Of a DNA stretch of 64,000 nucleotides, positions 20,575-29,888 are shown one piece after another. Below the pieces are notes generated by a model. The model searched no databases, had not been told where the DNA came from, and was given only the letters and a program-made list of their open reading frames with translations. Within the stretch, counting starts at the first letter, position 1. Every line of letters starts with the position of its first letter. The translations under genes were made by a program, and so were the position numbers. This DNA is from Superficieibacter sp. 1612_C1 (lineage in GTDB: Bacteria > Pseudomonadota > Gammaproteobacteria > Enterobacterales > Enterobacteriaceae): positions 1 through 64,000 of the forward strand of contig NZ_JADGMI010000006.1 in NCBI RefSeq assembly GCF_015234305.1, in the 5' to 3' direction.

Positions 20575-20590
20575 CTGGATAAAAAACCAG
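20575..20590 (+). promoter_or_regulatory. LexA box 1 of recN
   Basis: CTG-N10-CAG with an A-rich centre, overlapping the spacer of the recN promoter (-35 TTTACT 20571-20576, -10 TATACT 20593-20598). Confidence 0.82.
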
Positions 20591-20596
20591 TTTATA

Positions 20597-20612
20597 CTGT
20601 ACGTAAACACAG
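20597..20612 (+). promoter_or_regulatory. LexA box 2 of recN
   Basis: CTG-TACGTAAACA-CAG, beginning in the -10 of the recN promoter and 22 bp from box 1 (two helical turns). The pair implies tight SOS repression. Confidence 0.85.
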
Positions 20613-20640
20613 TCATGGTTTTTCATACAGGAAGGCAGCT

Positions 20641-22302
20641 ATGTTGGCACAACTTACCATCAGCAATTTTGCCATCGTTCGTGAGCTTGAAATCGATTTT
20701 CACAGCGGGATGACCGCTATCACCGGTGAGACCGGCGCGGGTAAATCTATTGCGATTGATGCGTTAGGATTGTGCCTTGGTGGCCGCGCCGAGGCCGACA
20801 TGGTCCGCGCAGGTGCCAGCCGCGCCGACCTCTGCGCCCGTTTTTCCCTGAAAGACACCCCGGCTGCGCTGCGCTGGCTCGAAGCAAACCAGCTTGAAGA
20901 TGGCCGCGAGTGCTTACTGCGCCGCGTTATCAGTAGCGACGGGCGTTCTCGTGGTTTCATTAACGGCACCGCCGTTCCCCTGTCACAGCTGCGTGAACTG
21001 GGTCAACTCCTGATTCAAATCCACGGGCAGCACGCCCATCAGCTTCTGATTAAGCCAGATCATCAAAAAAATCTGCTGGATGGTTACGCAGGCGAAGTCG
21101 AGCTCACCCAGCGGATGACAGAGCATTATCGTCAGTGGCACCAAAGCTGCCGCGCGCTGGCACAGCACCAGCAGCAAAGCCACGATCGCGCCGCGCGTGC
21201 GGAACTGCTTCAGTATCAGCTCAAAGAGCTTAACGAATTTCATCCACAGGCCGGTGAGTTTGAACAGATCGACGAAGAGTACAAACGCCTCGCCAACAGC
21301 GGTCAACTGCTTAGTACCAGCCAGCAGGCCCTGAATTTGCTGGCAGACGGTGAAGATGCCAATCTGCAAAGCCAGCTGTACACGGCAAAACAGCTGGTTA
21401 GCGAATTGGTCAGCATGGATAACAAGCTCTCAGGCGTGCTGGATATGCTCGAAGAAGCCAGCATCCAGATTGGTGAAGCCAGCGAAGAATTGCGTCACTA
21501 CAGCGATCGTCTGGATCTCGATCCTAATCGTCTGTTTGAACTGGAACAACGTCTCTCACGGCAAATTAACCTGGCACGTAAACATCATGTCAGCCCGGAA
21601 GAACTGCCCGCGTTTCATCAGTCGCTGCTCGACGAACAGCAACAGCTCGACGATCAGGCCGATTCGCTGGAAACATTGACCCTGGCGGTTAATAAGCATC
21701 ATCAACTAGCACTGGAAACCGCCCGGCAGCTCCATCAGCGCAGAATAGTCAGCGCGCAGGAACTGGCAACGCTTATCACCGACAGTATGCACACGCTTTC
21801 AATGCCGCACGGGCAGTTTACTATCGACGTGAGTTTTGATGAGCATCACCTGACGGCTGAAGGTGCGGATCGGATTGAATTCCGGGTCACCACCAACCCC
21901 GGTCAGCCACTGCAATCTATTGCGAAAGTGGCCTCCGGTGGCGAGTTGTCACGTATCGCCTTAGCCATTCAGGTTATCACGGCGCGTAAAATGGAAACCC
22001 CGGCGCTGATTTTCGATGAAGTTGATGTCGGTATCAGCGGTCCTACCGCAGCCGTGGTCGGTAAACTTTTGCGCCAGCTGGGCGAATCCACCCAGGTGAT
22101 GTGCGTGACTCACCTGCCGCAGGTCGCGGGCTGTGGACATCACCACTTCGTCGTCAGCAAAGAAACCGATGGTGAAATGACCGAAACTCATATGCAGCCG
22201 CTGGATAAACGCGCTCGTTTACAGGAACTGGCGCGTCTGCTGGGGGGTAGCGAAGTCACGCGCAATACCCTGGCAAATGCGAAAGAACTGCTGGCAGCGT
22301 AA
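20641..22302 (+). CDS. recN: RecN, SMC-like DNA repair protein
   Basis: SOS-induced ATPase for double-strand-break repair. The 553 residues have Walker A GETGAGKS (29-36), a long coiled-coil middle (about 150-370), the [12 protein letters not shown] signature and Walker [13 protein letters not shown]. The C terminus ends LLAA, which fits the ClpXP degron that removes RecN after damage in E. coli. Two LexA boxes overlap its promoter. Confidence 0.98.
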   Translation: MLAQLTISNFAIVRELEIDFHSGMTAITGETGAGKSIAIDALGLCLGGRAEADMVRAGASRADLCARFSLKDTPAALRWLEANQLEDGRECLLRRVISSDGRSRGFINGTAVPLSQLRELGQLLIQIHGQHAHQLLIKPDHQKNLLDGYAGEVELTQRMTEHYRQWHQSCRALAQHQQQSHDRAARAELLQYQLKELNEFHPQAGEFEQIDEEYKRLANSGQLLSTSQQALNLLADGEDANLQSQLYTAKQLVSELVSMDNKLSGVLDMLEEASIQIGEASEELRHYSDRLDLDPNRLFELEQRLSRQINLARKHHVSPEELPAFHQSLLDEQQQLDDQADSLETLTLAVNKHHQLALETARQLHQRRIVSAQELATLITDSMHTLSMPHGQFTIDVSFDEHHLTAEGADRIEFRVTTNPGQPLQSIAKVASGGELSRIALAIQVITARKMETPALIFDEVDVGISGPTAAVVGKLLRQLGESTQVMCVTHLPQVAGCGHHHFVVSKETDGEMTETHMQPLDKRARLQELARLLGGSEVTRNTLANAKELLAA

Positions 22303-22450
22303 ACTTTTTTGATATCCGGGAGTCTGAGTTCACGATAAAATCGCCGTATGACCAGGTATCAAAGGTTTTAAAGTGGTTAAAGGTCTATTATCATCGGCAT
22401 ATTACATATGAGCCGCGTACTGCTCGGGCCCGAAAAGGAATCAAATCACT

Positions 22451-22795
22451 ATGCGCTGTAAAACGCTGACTGCTGCCGCAGCGGTTCTTCTGATGTTGAC
22501 CGCAGGCTGTTCCACTCTGGAGCGAGTGGTTTACCGCCCTGACATCAACCAGGGAAACTATCTGGCACCTAACGATGTATCAAAAATTCGTGTCGGTATG
22601 ACGCAACAGCAGGTTGCTTATGCTCTGGGTACGCCGATGATGTCCGATCCGTTTGGCACCAATACCTGGTTCTACGTATTCCGCCAGCAGCCAGGGCATG
22701 AAGATGTGACTCAGCAGACGCTGACCCTGACCTTTAACAGCAGCGGCACGTTAACGAACATCGACAACAAACCCGCGCTGACGAGCGAGAAATAA
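22451..22795 (+). CDS. bamE: BamE/SmpA, outer-membrane assembly lipoprotein
   Basis: Small lipoprotein of the BAM complex that steadies BamD-BamA contact. 114 residues with lipobox LTAGC (lipidated Cys20) and the BamE fold ([17 protein letters not shown]). Confidence 0.97.
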   Translation: MRCKTLTAAAAVLLMLTAGCSTLERVVYRPDINQGNYLAPNDVSKIRVGMTQQQVAYALGTPMMSDPFGTNTWFYVFRQQPGHEDVTQQTLTLTFNSSGTLTNIDNKPALTSEK

Positions 22796-22800
22796 AGTGA

Positions 22801-22827
22801 AAAAAAGGTGCCGGAAGGCACCTTTTT
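22801..22827. terminator. Bidirectional terminator between bamE and rnfH
   Basis: An 11-bp stem (22802-22812 with 22817-22827) with A-runs on the left arm and T-runs on the right, so it can end both convergent units. Confidence 0.9.
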
Positions 22828-22850
22828 GTTAAAACAGCTGTTACCTGACA

Positions 22851-23144
22851 CTATTTATTCGCTGTCGACTTTTCCGCACGCTGACGACGCAGTTCTTTGG
22901 GGTCGGCAATCAGCGGACGATAAACTTCAACCCGATCGCCATCGTGGACAGGGTCCTGTAATTTTACCGGACGACTGTATATCCCCACTTTACTCTGACT
23001 GAGGTCGATCTCAGTACGCAACGCCAGCAGGCCAGAGGCGCGAATAGCGTCTTCTACCGTAGCACCCTCTTCCAGCATCACCTTCAGCAAATACTGCTTC
23101 TCAGGAAAGCCGTAGGCAACTGAGACCTCAATCTTACCCGGCAC
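22851..23144 (-). CDS. rnfH: RnfH/YfjF, ubiquitin-fold protein (toxin-antitoxin-associated)
   Basis: A small beta-grasp protein of the RnfH family. The start is taken as GTG ([12 protein letters not shown]), which restores the family N terminus; upstream frame belongs to ratA coding sequence. The 97 residues overlap the ratA end by 11 bases, so translation is coupled. Exact function is unclear; the E. coli pair was first reported as a toxin-antitoxin module with doubt remaining. Confidence 0.9.
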   Translation of the reverse strand: MPGKIEVSVAYGFPEKQYLLKVMLEEGATVEDAIRASGLLALRTEIDLSQSKVGIYSRPVKLQDPVHDGDRVEVYRPLIADPKELRRQRAEKSTANK

Positions 23145-23571
23145 TGTAAACCTCTTTGGCGCGCGTCGTAAAAGCCTGCACCATACTTGCCGCCAGCTCT
23201 TTGAAAATACGGCCAAACGCCAGTTCAATCAGCATATTGGTAAACTCAAAATCAAGCTGAAACTCGATTTTGCAGGCATTCTGACCGAGCGGCGTAAACT
23301 TCCAGCCACCAATAAGTTTTTTGAACGGCCCATCAACCAGATGCATCAGAATGCTTTGATTGCTGTTAAGCGTATTACGGGTAGTAAAGGTTTTGCTAAT
23401 CCCGGCTTTCGAGACATCGACAGCCGCCGTCATTTGCGTTGGCCCGGACTCAAGCACCCGGCTGCCGGTACACCCCGGAATAAACTCAGGATAAGAGTCC
23501 ACGTCATTCACTAACTGGTACATCTGCTCCGCGCTGAAAGGGACCAGAGCAGTACGATTAATCTGTGGCAT
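23134..23571 (-). CDS. ratA: RatA/YfjG, START-domain ribosome association/coenzyme Q-binding protein
   Basis: A 145-residue polyketide-cyclase/START-fold protein ([20 protein letters not shown]). The E. coli homologue was reported to block 30S-50S association; related COQ10 proteins bind ubiquinone. A 15-residue upstream extension is in frame, but the MPQ start is the one conserved in the family. Divergent from smpB. Confidence 0.93.
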   Translation of the reverse strand: MPQINRTALVPFSAEQMYQLVNDVDSYPEFIPGCTGSRVLESGPTQMTAAVDVSKAGISKTFTTRNTLNSNQSILMHLVDGPFKKLIGGWKFTPLGQNACKIEFQLDFEFTNMLIELAFGRIFKELAASMVQAFTTRAKEVYSAG

Positions 23572-23720
23572 AGCGATTCCCAGGAACTTACACACCAGAA
23601 TAATAACATTTATCACACGTTAAAAAAAACGCTCTGCCGCAACTCGTGCTAAGATACCTCATTACGCCTCGAAGGAGAGTTGAGGCCGATTAAGATCAGA
23701 TTAGCGATGTTCAGGATACT

Positions 23721-24203
23721 ATGACCAAGAAAAAATCCCACAAACCTGGATCAGCCACCATTGCGCTGAATAAACGCGCCCGTCACGAATATTTTATCGA
23801 AGATGAATTTGAAGCGGGCCTGGCGCTACAAGGCTGGGAAGTAAAATCCCTGCGTGCCGGTAAAGCTAACATTAGCGATAGCTATGTCATTTTGAAAGAT
23901 GGCGAAGCGTACCTGTTTGGCGCGAACTTTACCCCGTTGATGGTTGCCTCATCACACGTCGTTTGTGATCCCACTCGCACCCGTAAACTGCTGCTCAACC
24001 AGCGCGAACTGGATACGCTGTATGGCCGGGTCAACCGGGAAGGTCACACGGTCGTTGCGCTCTCGTTATACTGGAAAAATGCCTGGTGCAAAGTCAAAAT
24101 CGGCGTGGCGAAAGGTAAGAAACAGCATGATAAACGTTCGGATATCAAAGAGCGTGAATGGCAGGTCGATAAAGCCCGCATCATGAAACATGCGGGACGA
24201 TAA
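23721..24203 (+). CDS. smpB: SmpB, tmRNA-binding protein
   Basis: Brings alanyl-tmRNA into stalled ribosomes for trans-translation. 160 residues: OB-fold core ([11 protein letters not shown]) and a basic C-terminal tail ([18 protein letters not shown]) that reads the empty mRNA channel. Its partner RNA ssrA follows 200 bp downstream. Confidence 0.98.
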   Translation: MTKKKSHKPGSATIALNKRARHEYFIEDEFEAGLALQGWEVKSLRAGKANISDSYVILKDGEAYLFGANFTPLMVASSHVVCDPTRTRKLLLNQRELDTLYGRVNREGHTVVALSLYWKNAWCKVKIGVAKGKKQHDKRSDIKEREWQVDKARIMKHAGR

Positions 24204-24211
24204 GTCCGTCA

Positions 24212-24245
24212 CCCGGTCGTCAGCACTACACGACCGGGCTTTTTT
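24212..24245 (+). terminator. Intrinsic terminator of smpB
   Basis: A 9-bp stem (24212-24220 with 24230-24238) followed by six T. Confidence 0.93.
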
Positions 24246-24383
24246 CTCTTCAGTTAATCCCCCTTATCGTTGACACCTCTGCGCTTATCTCTTTGTAACT
24301 GCTACTTTTTGTACACTTATTAAGCAAGAATAAATGCTTATAAACTACGTGACAGAGACTGGCATCAAACGTCACAAATCTGT

Positions 24384-24389
24384 TATACT
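24384..24389 (+). promoter_or_regulatory. ssrA promoter -10
   Basis: TATACT, 14 bp before the tmRNA 5' end. No good -35 is visible at 16-18 bp. Confidence 0.55.
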
Positions 24390-24403
24390 CAACGTAACAC
24401 ATT

Positions 24404-24767
24404 GGGGCTGATTCTGGATTCGACGGGATTTGCGAAACCCAAGGTGCATGCCGAGGGGCGGTTTGCCTCGTAAAAAGCCGCAAAAAAATAGTCGCAAACG
24501 ACGAAAACTACGCTTTAGCAGCTTAATAACCTGCTGAGAGCCCTCTCTCCCTAGCTTCCGCTCTTAAGACGGGGATCAAAGAGAGGTCAAACCCAAAAGA
24601 GATCGCGTGGATGCCTTGCCTGGGGTTGAAGCGTTAAAACTAATCAGGCTAGTCTGGTAGTGGCGTGTCTGTCCGCAGGTGCCAGGCGAATGTAAAGACT
24701 GACTAAGCATGTAGTACCGAGGATGTAGGAATTTCGGACGCGGGTTCAACTCCCGCCAGCTCCACCA
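24404..24767 (+). ncRNA. ssrA: tmRNA (ssrA)
   Basis: One-piece tmRNA, 364 nt from GGGGCTGATTC to the encoded CCA. It acts as both tRNA-Ala and mRNA to rescue stalled ribosomes. The tag frame at 24494-24526 starts at resume codon GCA and adds ANDENYALAA, the enterobacterial degradation tag. The T-arm (GGTTCAACTCCCGCC) near the 3' end is the usual target of ssrA-type integrases; an island follows. Confidence 0.98.
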
Positions 24768-24788
24768 AAATCCTTCGAAGATGATTCC

Positions 24789-24828
24789 AGAGTCATCCAT
24801 AGAAGTCGAAAGCCCGCATGGCGCAAGC
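24789..24828 (+). repeat. Left direct repeat of the ssrA island (attL side)
   Basis: A 40-bp sequence perfectly repeated at 28678-28717. It covers the region just downstream of ssrA, including most of its terminator. The two copies bracket the decayed integrase, the primase remnant and the 606-codon gene, as attachment-site repeats do. Confidence 0.85.
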
Positions 24829-24843
24829 CTTGCGGGCTTTTTT
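24809..24843 (+). terminator. Terminator after ssrA
   Basis: A 10-bp stem (24809-24818 with 24831-24840) followed by T's. Its left arm lies inside the 40-bp repeat that flanks the island. Confidence 0.88.
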
Positions 24844-24892
24844 GTGTCTGTAGTTGCTTGAGATAATCCACCTGAAACCAGTCATGACGCGG

Positions 24893-25577
24893 ATGACACG
24901 CCCCCTCATCAATAACGAAATCCTAAAAGCTAAGCATCAAGAGAAAGACTTCACGCTTCATGATGGCGACGGCCTTTTCCTGCTGATCAAAACATCGGGT
25001 AAAAAGCTGTAGCGTTTCCGATACCAGCAGCCAGCAAGTAGCAGCCGTACAAATCTCAGCCGTGACTCTTAACCAGCCTTAACGCTCGCTGTCGCAAGAC
25101 AAGTGCGTGACCAATACTTGTCTCTGCTTGCATAAGGGATTGACTCTCAGAAGAAACAAGAAGATGTATCGGAGCAACACCAGATCGAGCTTGATAGCAT
25201 TTTCTCCGTTGCAGCAGGGAAAATGGTTTCAGCTTAAGAGCAAAAGCGTCACAGAGGATTACGCGAAGGATATTTGGCGGTTGCTGGAGAAAGATGTGTT
25301 CCCTGCTATAGGCTAGATATCCGTTCAGGAGATAAAGGCAAGAACAATTGTTAAAACATTAGAACCCATCAAAGCATGTGGTGCGCTGGAGACTGTTCAC
25401 CGTTTAGTGCAGCGTGTAAACGAGATAATGATTTATGCAGTCAATACCGACCTTATTGACGCCAATCCTGCATCAGATGTAGTTATGGCTTTTGAGAAAC
25501 CCAAAAAGCAAAACATGCCAACGCTGCGGCCAGAAGAATTGCCGAAACTGACACGTTCTTTGAGTATGTCAAACTGA
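24893..25577 (+). pseudogene. P4-type tyrosine integrase, decayed
   Basis: The start reads MTRPLINNEILKAKHQ and continues to SDG-type DUF4102 motifs (LHDGDGLFLLIKTSGKKL), where TAG replaces the conserved Trp of the LWRFRY motif (25010-25012). The frame is then lost. From about 25107 another frame gives EDYAKDIWRLLEKDVFPAIG, a TAG, then VNEIMIYAVNTDLIDANPAS and MPTLRPEELPKL before a TGA at 25575-25577. The catalytic R...HxxR...Y part is missing. It lies next to ssrA, the expected target, and cannot be functional. Confidence 0.88.
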
Positions 25578-26436
25578 TCCTGCTGACAAATCGCTATGAC
25601 TGTCAGATGTTTCTCAAGGTCACCGGCCCCGGCTGCAGCGGTAAAAGCGTGGTGGCCTCGATAACCACACTTTTGACCGGAAAAGACAACACTATATCAG
25701 CCACCAATTAACACGCTGGAATCCTCGCGCGAGCGTGGTGGGCTTCTTGCTGATTATCCTCCCTGACCAGGAGAAATGGAGCGGCGATGGCGCGGGCATC
25801 AAGGCGATAATTGGCGGCGATGCCGTGGCAATCGCCCCCTAATACCGTGACGCCTATTCAACGCACATCCCGGCGGTAATTCTGGCGATGAACAACAACC
25901 CGATGCGCTTCCGCGATCGCAGCGGCGGCTTGTCACGTCGCCGGGCGATCCTGACTTTCCCGGATGTGATACTGGCAAAAGAGCGTGACCCGCAGTTGCT
26001 GGATAAGATCAGCACCGAGCTGGCCGTCATCGTTCGCCATCTGATGAAGTGTTTCAGTAAACCGGAAGAAGCCCGCGAGTTGTGACAGGCACAGCAGACG
26101 TCCGGCGAGTCGCTGGAGATGAAGCGCCAGGCTGACCCGCTGGTCGATTTCTGCGCTTACCTGATGCCGATAAGCACAGCTACCGGCCTGTTAATGATTA
26201 GCGCCATCCGCCCGCTGAATCCGAAGCTCTATCTCTATCATGCCTATCTTTCGTTTATGAAGTCGCACGGTCACCAGCATCCGCTGAGCCTGACCGCATT
26301 TAGGCAGGCGGTACCGCAGACCCTGAAGGAGTATGAGCGCATCCTGCTAAAGCGCAGAACGAATAACAGCGACCAAACCAATCTCACGCTGCACAGAGAC
26401 ATTGAGGCCTACTGGCAGCCCGCGTGCAGTAAATAA
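25578..26436 (+). pseudogene. P4 alpha-type primase/helicase C-terminal remnant
   Basis: Fragments of a phage/satellite primase-helicase of the P4 family. A Walker A (TGPGCSGKSVV) begins just after the integrase remnant, followed by stops and frame changes. An open piece at 25888-26082 reads MNNNPMRFRDRSGGLSRRRA, then TGA, then QADPLVDFCAYLMP to the natural C terminus at 26436. The primase half is missing, so a deletion joined it to the integrase remnant. A good terminator follows. Confidence 0.85.
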
Positions 26437-26450
26437 ATCCACACAATACA

Positions 26451-26472
26451 AACCGGCTCAGGCCGGTTTTTT
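26451..26472 (+). terminator. Terminator after the primase remnant
   Basis: AACCGGC/GCCGGTT stem with a TCAG loop and six T. Confidence 0.88.
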
Positions 26473-26715
26473 ACGTTCCAAACCATAGTGATCACTTTAA
26501 GTGAACACCTGTGTAGCCATACACCTTAACCATTCCTACCTAACGAGATGATTTAAAAGACTTAACATCAAAAGTGAATAGTATGAACACTTTTCCATAA
26601 AATCATTTTTGTTCGCTTGTCTCGTACGCAAAAATCGACATTGATCACTGTTTGATCAACTGACTGCTTATAGATTACATTAAAAAATATTAATGAATAA
26701 ATAGAGACTTTTCTT
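26473..26715. other. AT-rich promoter region of the 606-codon gene
   Basis: About 240 bp of AT-rich non-coding DNA. It contains several TGATCA/TTGATCA-type short repeats (for example near 26642 and 26653) and GTTCGCTTG. I could not fix a promoter. Confidence 0.4.
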
Positions 26716-28536
26716 ATGTACGCAGTTGGTAAACTACAAATCAAGCCCTTTCTCTCAATACTACTAGGGATGAGTCATCAAACTATAAGCGCAGCTGAAA
26801 CCCATGAAAAAATTGTGAGTATAATCCAAACAGAAGGGCGGAAAGAACAGATCGTTGAAATGAATCCTACTAAAGAGGATTCTTCTGGCGAAGCTCTTAT
26901 TTTTTATACTCATTATGAAGTTTTAAAAAATCCAAGTTGGTTTTCAGGAAATACACTAACCGATGTTGAAAACCATGTTTTCATTACCTTCAACCTAAAT
27001 AACACATTCGCATTCTATATGTCTGAAAAAGGTTTAAAAGATGAGATAAGAGCATACTTCTTTACACCGTTACTTCCTAATTTAAAAGTAATCAATATTA
27101 CTCAGCTTAACTATCTTTTCATTAATGAAGATAATATAAAAATGCTGTGGCTATTGGGTACCCATGGTCGAGAGAGTTTTAAAGCTGACTCGAAAGTTTT
27201 AGGCGGAGAAAATGTGGCTGATACTTTAAATCCTCTCGAAGATCAATCCTTTGTAATGTCAGCAGTTAGAACATCCTTAGATGGTACAGAAAAAACAATT
27301 GGCTTAAACCCATATAAGTCATCTTTATGGAGAGGCCCATGTAAGGATTGGAAAACATTTGAAGATAGAGTAATTGAGATAATAGATACAATTGATAAGA
27401 ACAAAAATGAAGTCGAAAACCCAATCAGCATACTTGCCATACCAGTTGCAGAAATGAAAGGAGTGAGTAATGTTTATGACTTATCATTTCTCGATCCTGA
27501 GTTCAATAGAAACGATCTAAGTGAGAGCAAAGTCGAACGACTGCATACAATTAAAAGCACATATACTTTTAAGATTTTGGATACGTTAAACTCACCTGAC
27601 ATAAATCTAGAAGTATTCAAAGACTTATTATGCATTGGGGAAATAAAGGTGGCCCCAAAAATATTGGACTATACAGTCGAGTTCGATGTAATTGAAAAAA
27701 TCCCTAAAAAAGGAAAAAAAGCTGAGATCGAATATTTCTCCAATACATTTAAATACTCAGAGTTAATTAAATGCTGGTATGAGTCAGGGCATGCAATAAT
27801 TAACAGTAGAGTTTTCAAAACAGAATATCGTGATGTTGCTTATAGCAATTTTATATGGGCTAACTTTGAAGGTTTTGACATTTCAAAAGAAAAACCAGAA
27901 ATCAATGGAATAGTAGCACTAGATAAAATCGGTAACCAAAAATCTCTATTTTGTTGGATGAAGCATCATTGGAGTGGGCTTTGGGATTCACATGAAAACT
28001 TCATTACAACTGATAAACCCTCTGGTTGGTTATTCTGCGATGATGGAGCGGGAGAAAAAGCTGATTTTATTCATATTGATGAGTATAAAGACAGAATCTA
28101 CATTTCCTTAGTTCATGTCAAAGCTGCAAACTCAAAAAGTCCAGAACGAAGAATATCAGTTGGTGCCCATGATATAGTTTTAAATCAAGCAATCAAAAAC
28201 CTTCGATACATTAGCAGGAAAAAACTAATAAATGATCTTAGAGAACGGGCCGACAATGCTGCCACAAAATTTTGCTGGAATAATAATAAAACAAGTGATC
28301 ATAACTCATTTTTAAACGCTATCGAGGCACTTGAAAAGAATAGTAAGATCAAGTTTAGGGTGATAATTGTGCAACCTCACACAATGAGAAGTTACTATGA
28401 TAGAAATATTCAATCTAACATAAGGAAACAGCTTGACGTTTTGCTAGTGAGCGCTGAATCAGCAATTAGAGCTTCTGGTGCAGAATTTTACATAATAGGT
28501 CATGACGATGTTCAACCGAAAAATCGACTTAATTAA
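26716..28536 (+). CDS. Unknown 606-residue protein with a nuclease-like C-terminal motif; candidate defence gene
   Basis: I do not recognise this protein by name. It is strikingly AT-rich compared with both flanks and is the only intact gene of the island. No signal peptide or clear membrane helix is visible. Near the C terminus (439-469) CDDGAGEKADFIHI and, 12 residues on, ISLVHVKAA form a D...HxK arrangement (Asp450, His467, Lys469), followed by a segment with HDIVLNQAIKNLRY (485-498). This resembles a restriction-endonuclease-like domain I recall in helicase-type and other prokaryotic defence proteins (DDGSGE-ADF...HCK...QA-K). The N-terminal 430 residues show no motif I know. Its location in an integrase-bounded ssrA island supports a defence role, but that is inference. 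Confidence 0.7.
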   Translation: MYAVGKLQIKPFLSILLGMSHQTISAAETHEKIVSIIQTEGRKEQIVEMNPTKEDSSGEALIFYTHYEVLKNPSWFSGNTLTDVENHVFITFNLNNTFAFYMSEKGLKDEIRAYFFTPLLPNLKVINITQLNYLFINEDNIKMLWLLGTHGRESFKADSKVLGGENVADTLNPLEDQSFVMSAVRTSLDGTEKTIGLNPYKSSLWRGPCKDWKTFEDRVIEIIDTIDKNKNEVENPISILAIPVAEMKGVSNVYDLSFLDPEFNRNDLSESKVERLHTIKSTYTFKILDTLNSPDINLEVFKDLLCIGEIKVAPKILDYTVEFDVIEKIPKKGKKAEIEYFSNTFKYSELIKCWYESGHAIINSRVFKTEYRDVAYSNFIWANFEGFDISKEKPEINGIVALDKIGNQKSLFCWMKHHWSGLWDSHENFITTDKPSGWLFCDDGAGEKADFIHIDEYKDRIYISLVHVKAANSKSPERRISVGAHDIVLNQAIKNLRYISRKKLINDLRERADNAATKFCWNNNKTSDHNSFLNAIEALEKNSKIKFRVIIVQPHTMRSYYDRNIQSNIRKQLDVLLVSAESAIRASGAEFYIIGHDDVQPKNRLN

Positions 28537-28677
28537 CATCAGATTGTAAGTTGATAAGTAGGATTGGTACACGTTTAGGTACACCAAACAAACTTGAATT
28601 GGATAAAAACCAAATTTTACATGCTTTTGCGCACATTATTCAGATTCCGCCAGCCAAAAACCTTCAAATCCAATCCT

Positions 28678-28717
28678 AGAGTCATCCATAGAAGTCGAAA
28701 GCCCGCATGGCGCAAGC
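28678..28717 (+). repeat. Right direct repeat of the ssrA island (attR side)
   Basis: Perfect 40-bp copy of 24789-24828. Just upstream (28648-28665) is a degenerate match to the ssrA 3' end (CCGCCAGC, then CAAAAACCTTC), as expected for a decayed attR. The repeat ends in a hairpin (28701-28707 with 28720-28726) and eight T, a second copy of the ssrA terminator. Confidence 0.83.
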
Positions 28718-29140
28718 TCTGCGGGCATTTTTTTTATCTAAGCTGCCAGCTTTAACCAACCACGGACGCCGTTTTTCCGCTGGCGGTGTATCAGACAAGC
28801 TAATCACATACCCGTGTGCTCAGGTAAGGCGCGTATGCTCATCAATACTCCCGTTCCCGCACAGGCGCTTTACTATGCCTTCCAGTAATGAGCAGGAAGA
28901 AACTAGCTGGTGTTCAGCAAGCGTCTGACGTACCAGATATTGTTATAATGAAAGTCATAAGCGCGGCAGGTAACCTATCCCATATGAATAAATCTCATAA
29001 AGTCATATAGGAAATTTTTAATCCACCCTCTTTCATCACTCTCATTACAGTCAAATGAAAGAATTAAAATAGAAATAATAAATCCGAGTTACTATATATA
29101 AACCAGGTAACGCGCCTTATTTGTTGAAAAGGAGCTTTCA

Positions 29141-29176
29141 ATGCTGAAAGGACAAGGAAAAGGAGGGCACCACTGA
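29141..29176 (+). CDS. Possible 11-residue leader peptide upstream of bapA
   Basis: AAGGAG six bases before ATG opens a short frame MLKGQGKGGHH and stop. Lys/Gly-rich, no known homologue. It may be chance, but the ribosome site is strong. Confidence 0.25.
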   Translation: MLKGQGKGGHH

Positions 29177-29741
29177 CAACATGGAATAATTAATTGTATA
29201 TCACTGGCTTATAAATGCTGGCTGTATAAAAAGTTATATTTCAAAAGTAGCTCTTTATTTCCCCCTGCGTGTTGAATCCTTTCAGTTAACACAAACTGAT
29301 AATTCATCCCCCGCGCAACCGATCATCCAGGCCCCCTATCACGAAACAAACCTCTTAAAAGCAAAGGGCCATCCTGTCTGGAGAGTATGCTTACCTCCCC
29401 TATATAATGGTAGTAACCACACAGAGAAAATTTAAAGCTTAATACACCTGAGACAGCGTTTTTTCGCCCCCTCCCAAAAAACCTTGAATAAACAACCCAT
29501 TACCTGCCGCCGCGTCATTTATTTTCCTTGAACTCCGTCACAAAAATTCATATCAATCACTCCCCTACAATTTAATGTAGGCGTCCTTAATTTGCGTATT
29601 TTTATAGTTCTGCCTATATCATTAATAAGCCATACGGGAGAAAACGCCGTGAGGAGCATATCTTCTATTTGAGTGCCGCTGAAAGGTATTAATCAGCAGC
29701 CAAAATTAAATACCTTTATATAACCACTACCTCTTCTCTCG

Positions 29742-29754
29742 GGAGGTAGCATTC
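29742..29754 (+). promoter_or_regulatory. ops-like element (possible RfaH recruitment site)
   Basis: GGAGGTAGCAT matches the ops core GGCGGTAG-x-x-T except for A at position 3. It lies 135 bp before bapA, inside a 7-bp hairpin. RfaH sites occur in leaders of very long secreted-toxin and polysaccharide operons, so a 24-kb adhesin operon is a plausible client. The mismatch makes this tentative. Confidence 0.4.
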
Positions 29755-29888
29755 ATAGTGAAACGTTAATAAATAACGGTGAGAAACTATTTTTAAATAG
29801 AATCTCTGCCGCAGAGTCCTTTTACCTGAAATTCAGAGCGATGCGTAAGTAAACGCGTGTCATCTATATCTGCTGGGAGTAAGAACCA

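Larger units (their letters stand above)
28740..29888. other. 1.15-kb non-coding region upstream of bapA
   Basis: No convincing gene. The right part is AT-rich and is probably the control region and long leader of bapA. Visible elements are a short frame with a strong ribosome site (29141-29176), a TATAAT at 29403-29408 without a good -35, a CCTACA-N6-TGTAGG dyad (29564-29581), a CTACCTC/GAGGTAG hairpin (29728-29749) that contains an ops-like sequence, and the bapA ribosome site GGGAG (29875-29879). Confidence 0.6.

Noticed and set aside
24576-24800. Minus-strand open frame across ssrA
   Set aside because: Falls inside the structured tmRNA; often misannotated as a protein.
28560-28592. GGTACAC repeats near the right end of the island as integrase arm sites
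   Set aside because: Only two short copies, and the integrase is decayed, so no pattern can be supported.
28707-28928. 73-codon frame just after the right island repeat
   Set aside because: Starts within the repeat hairpin, no ribosome site and no recognisable sequence.
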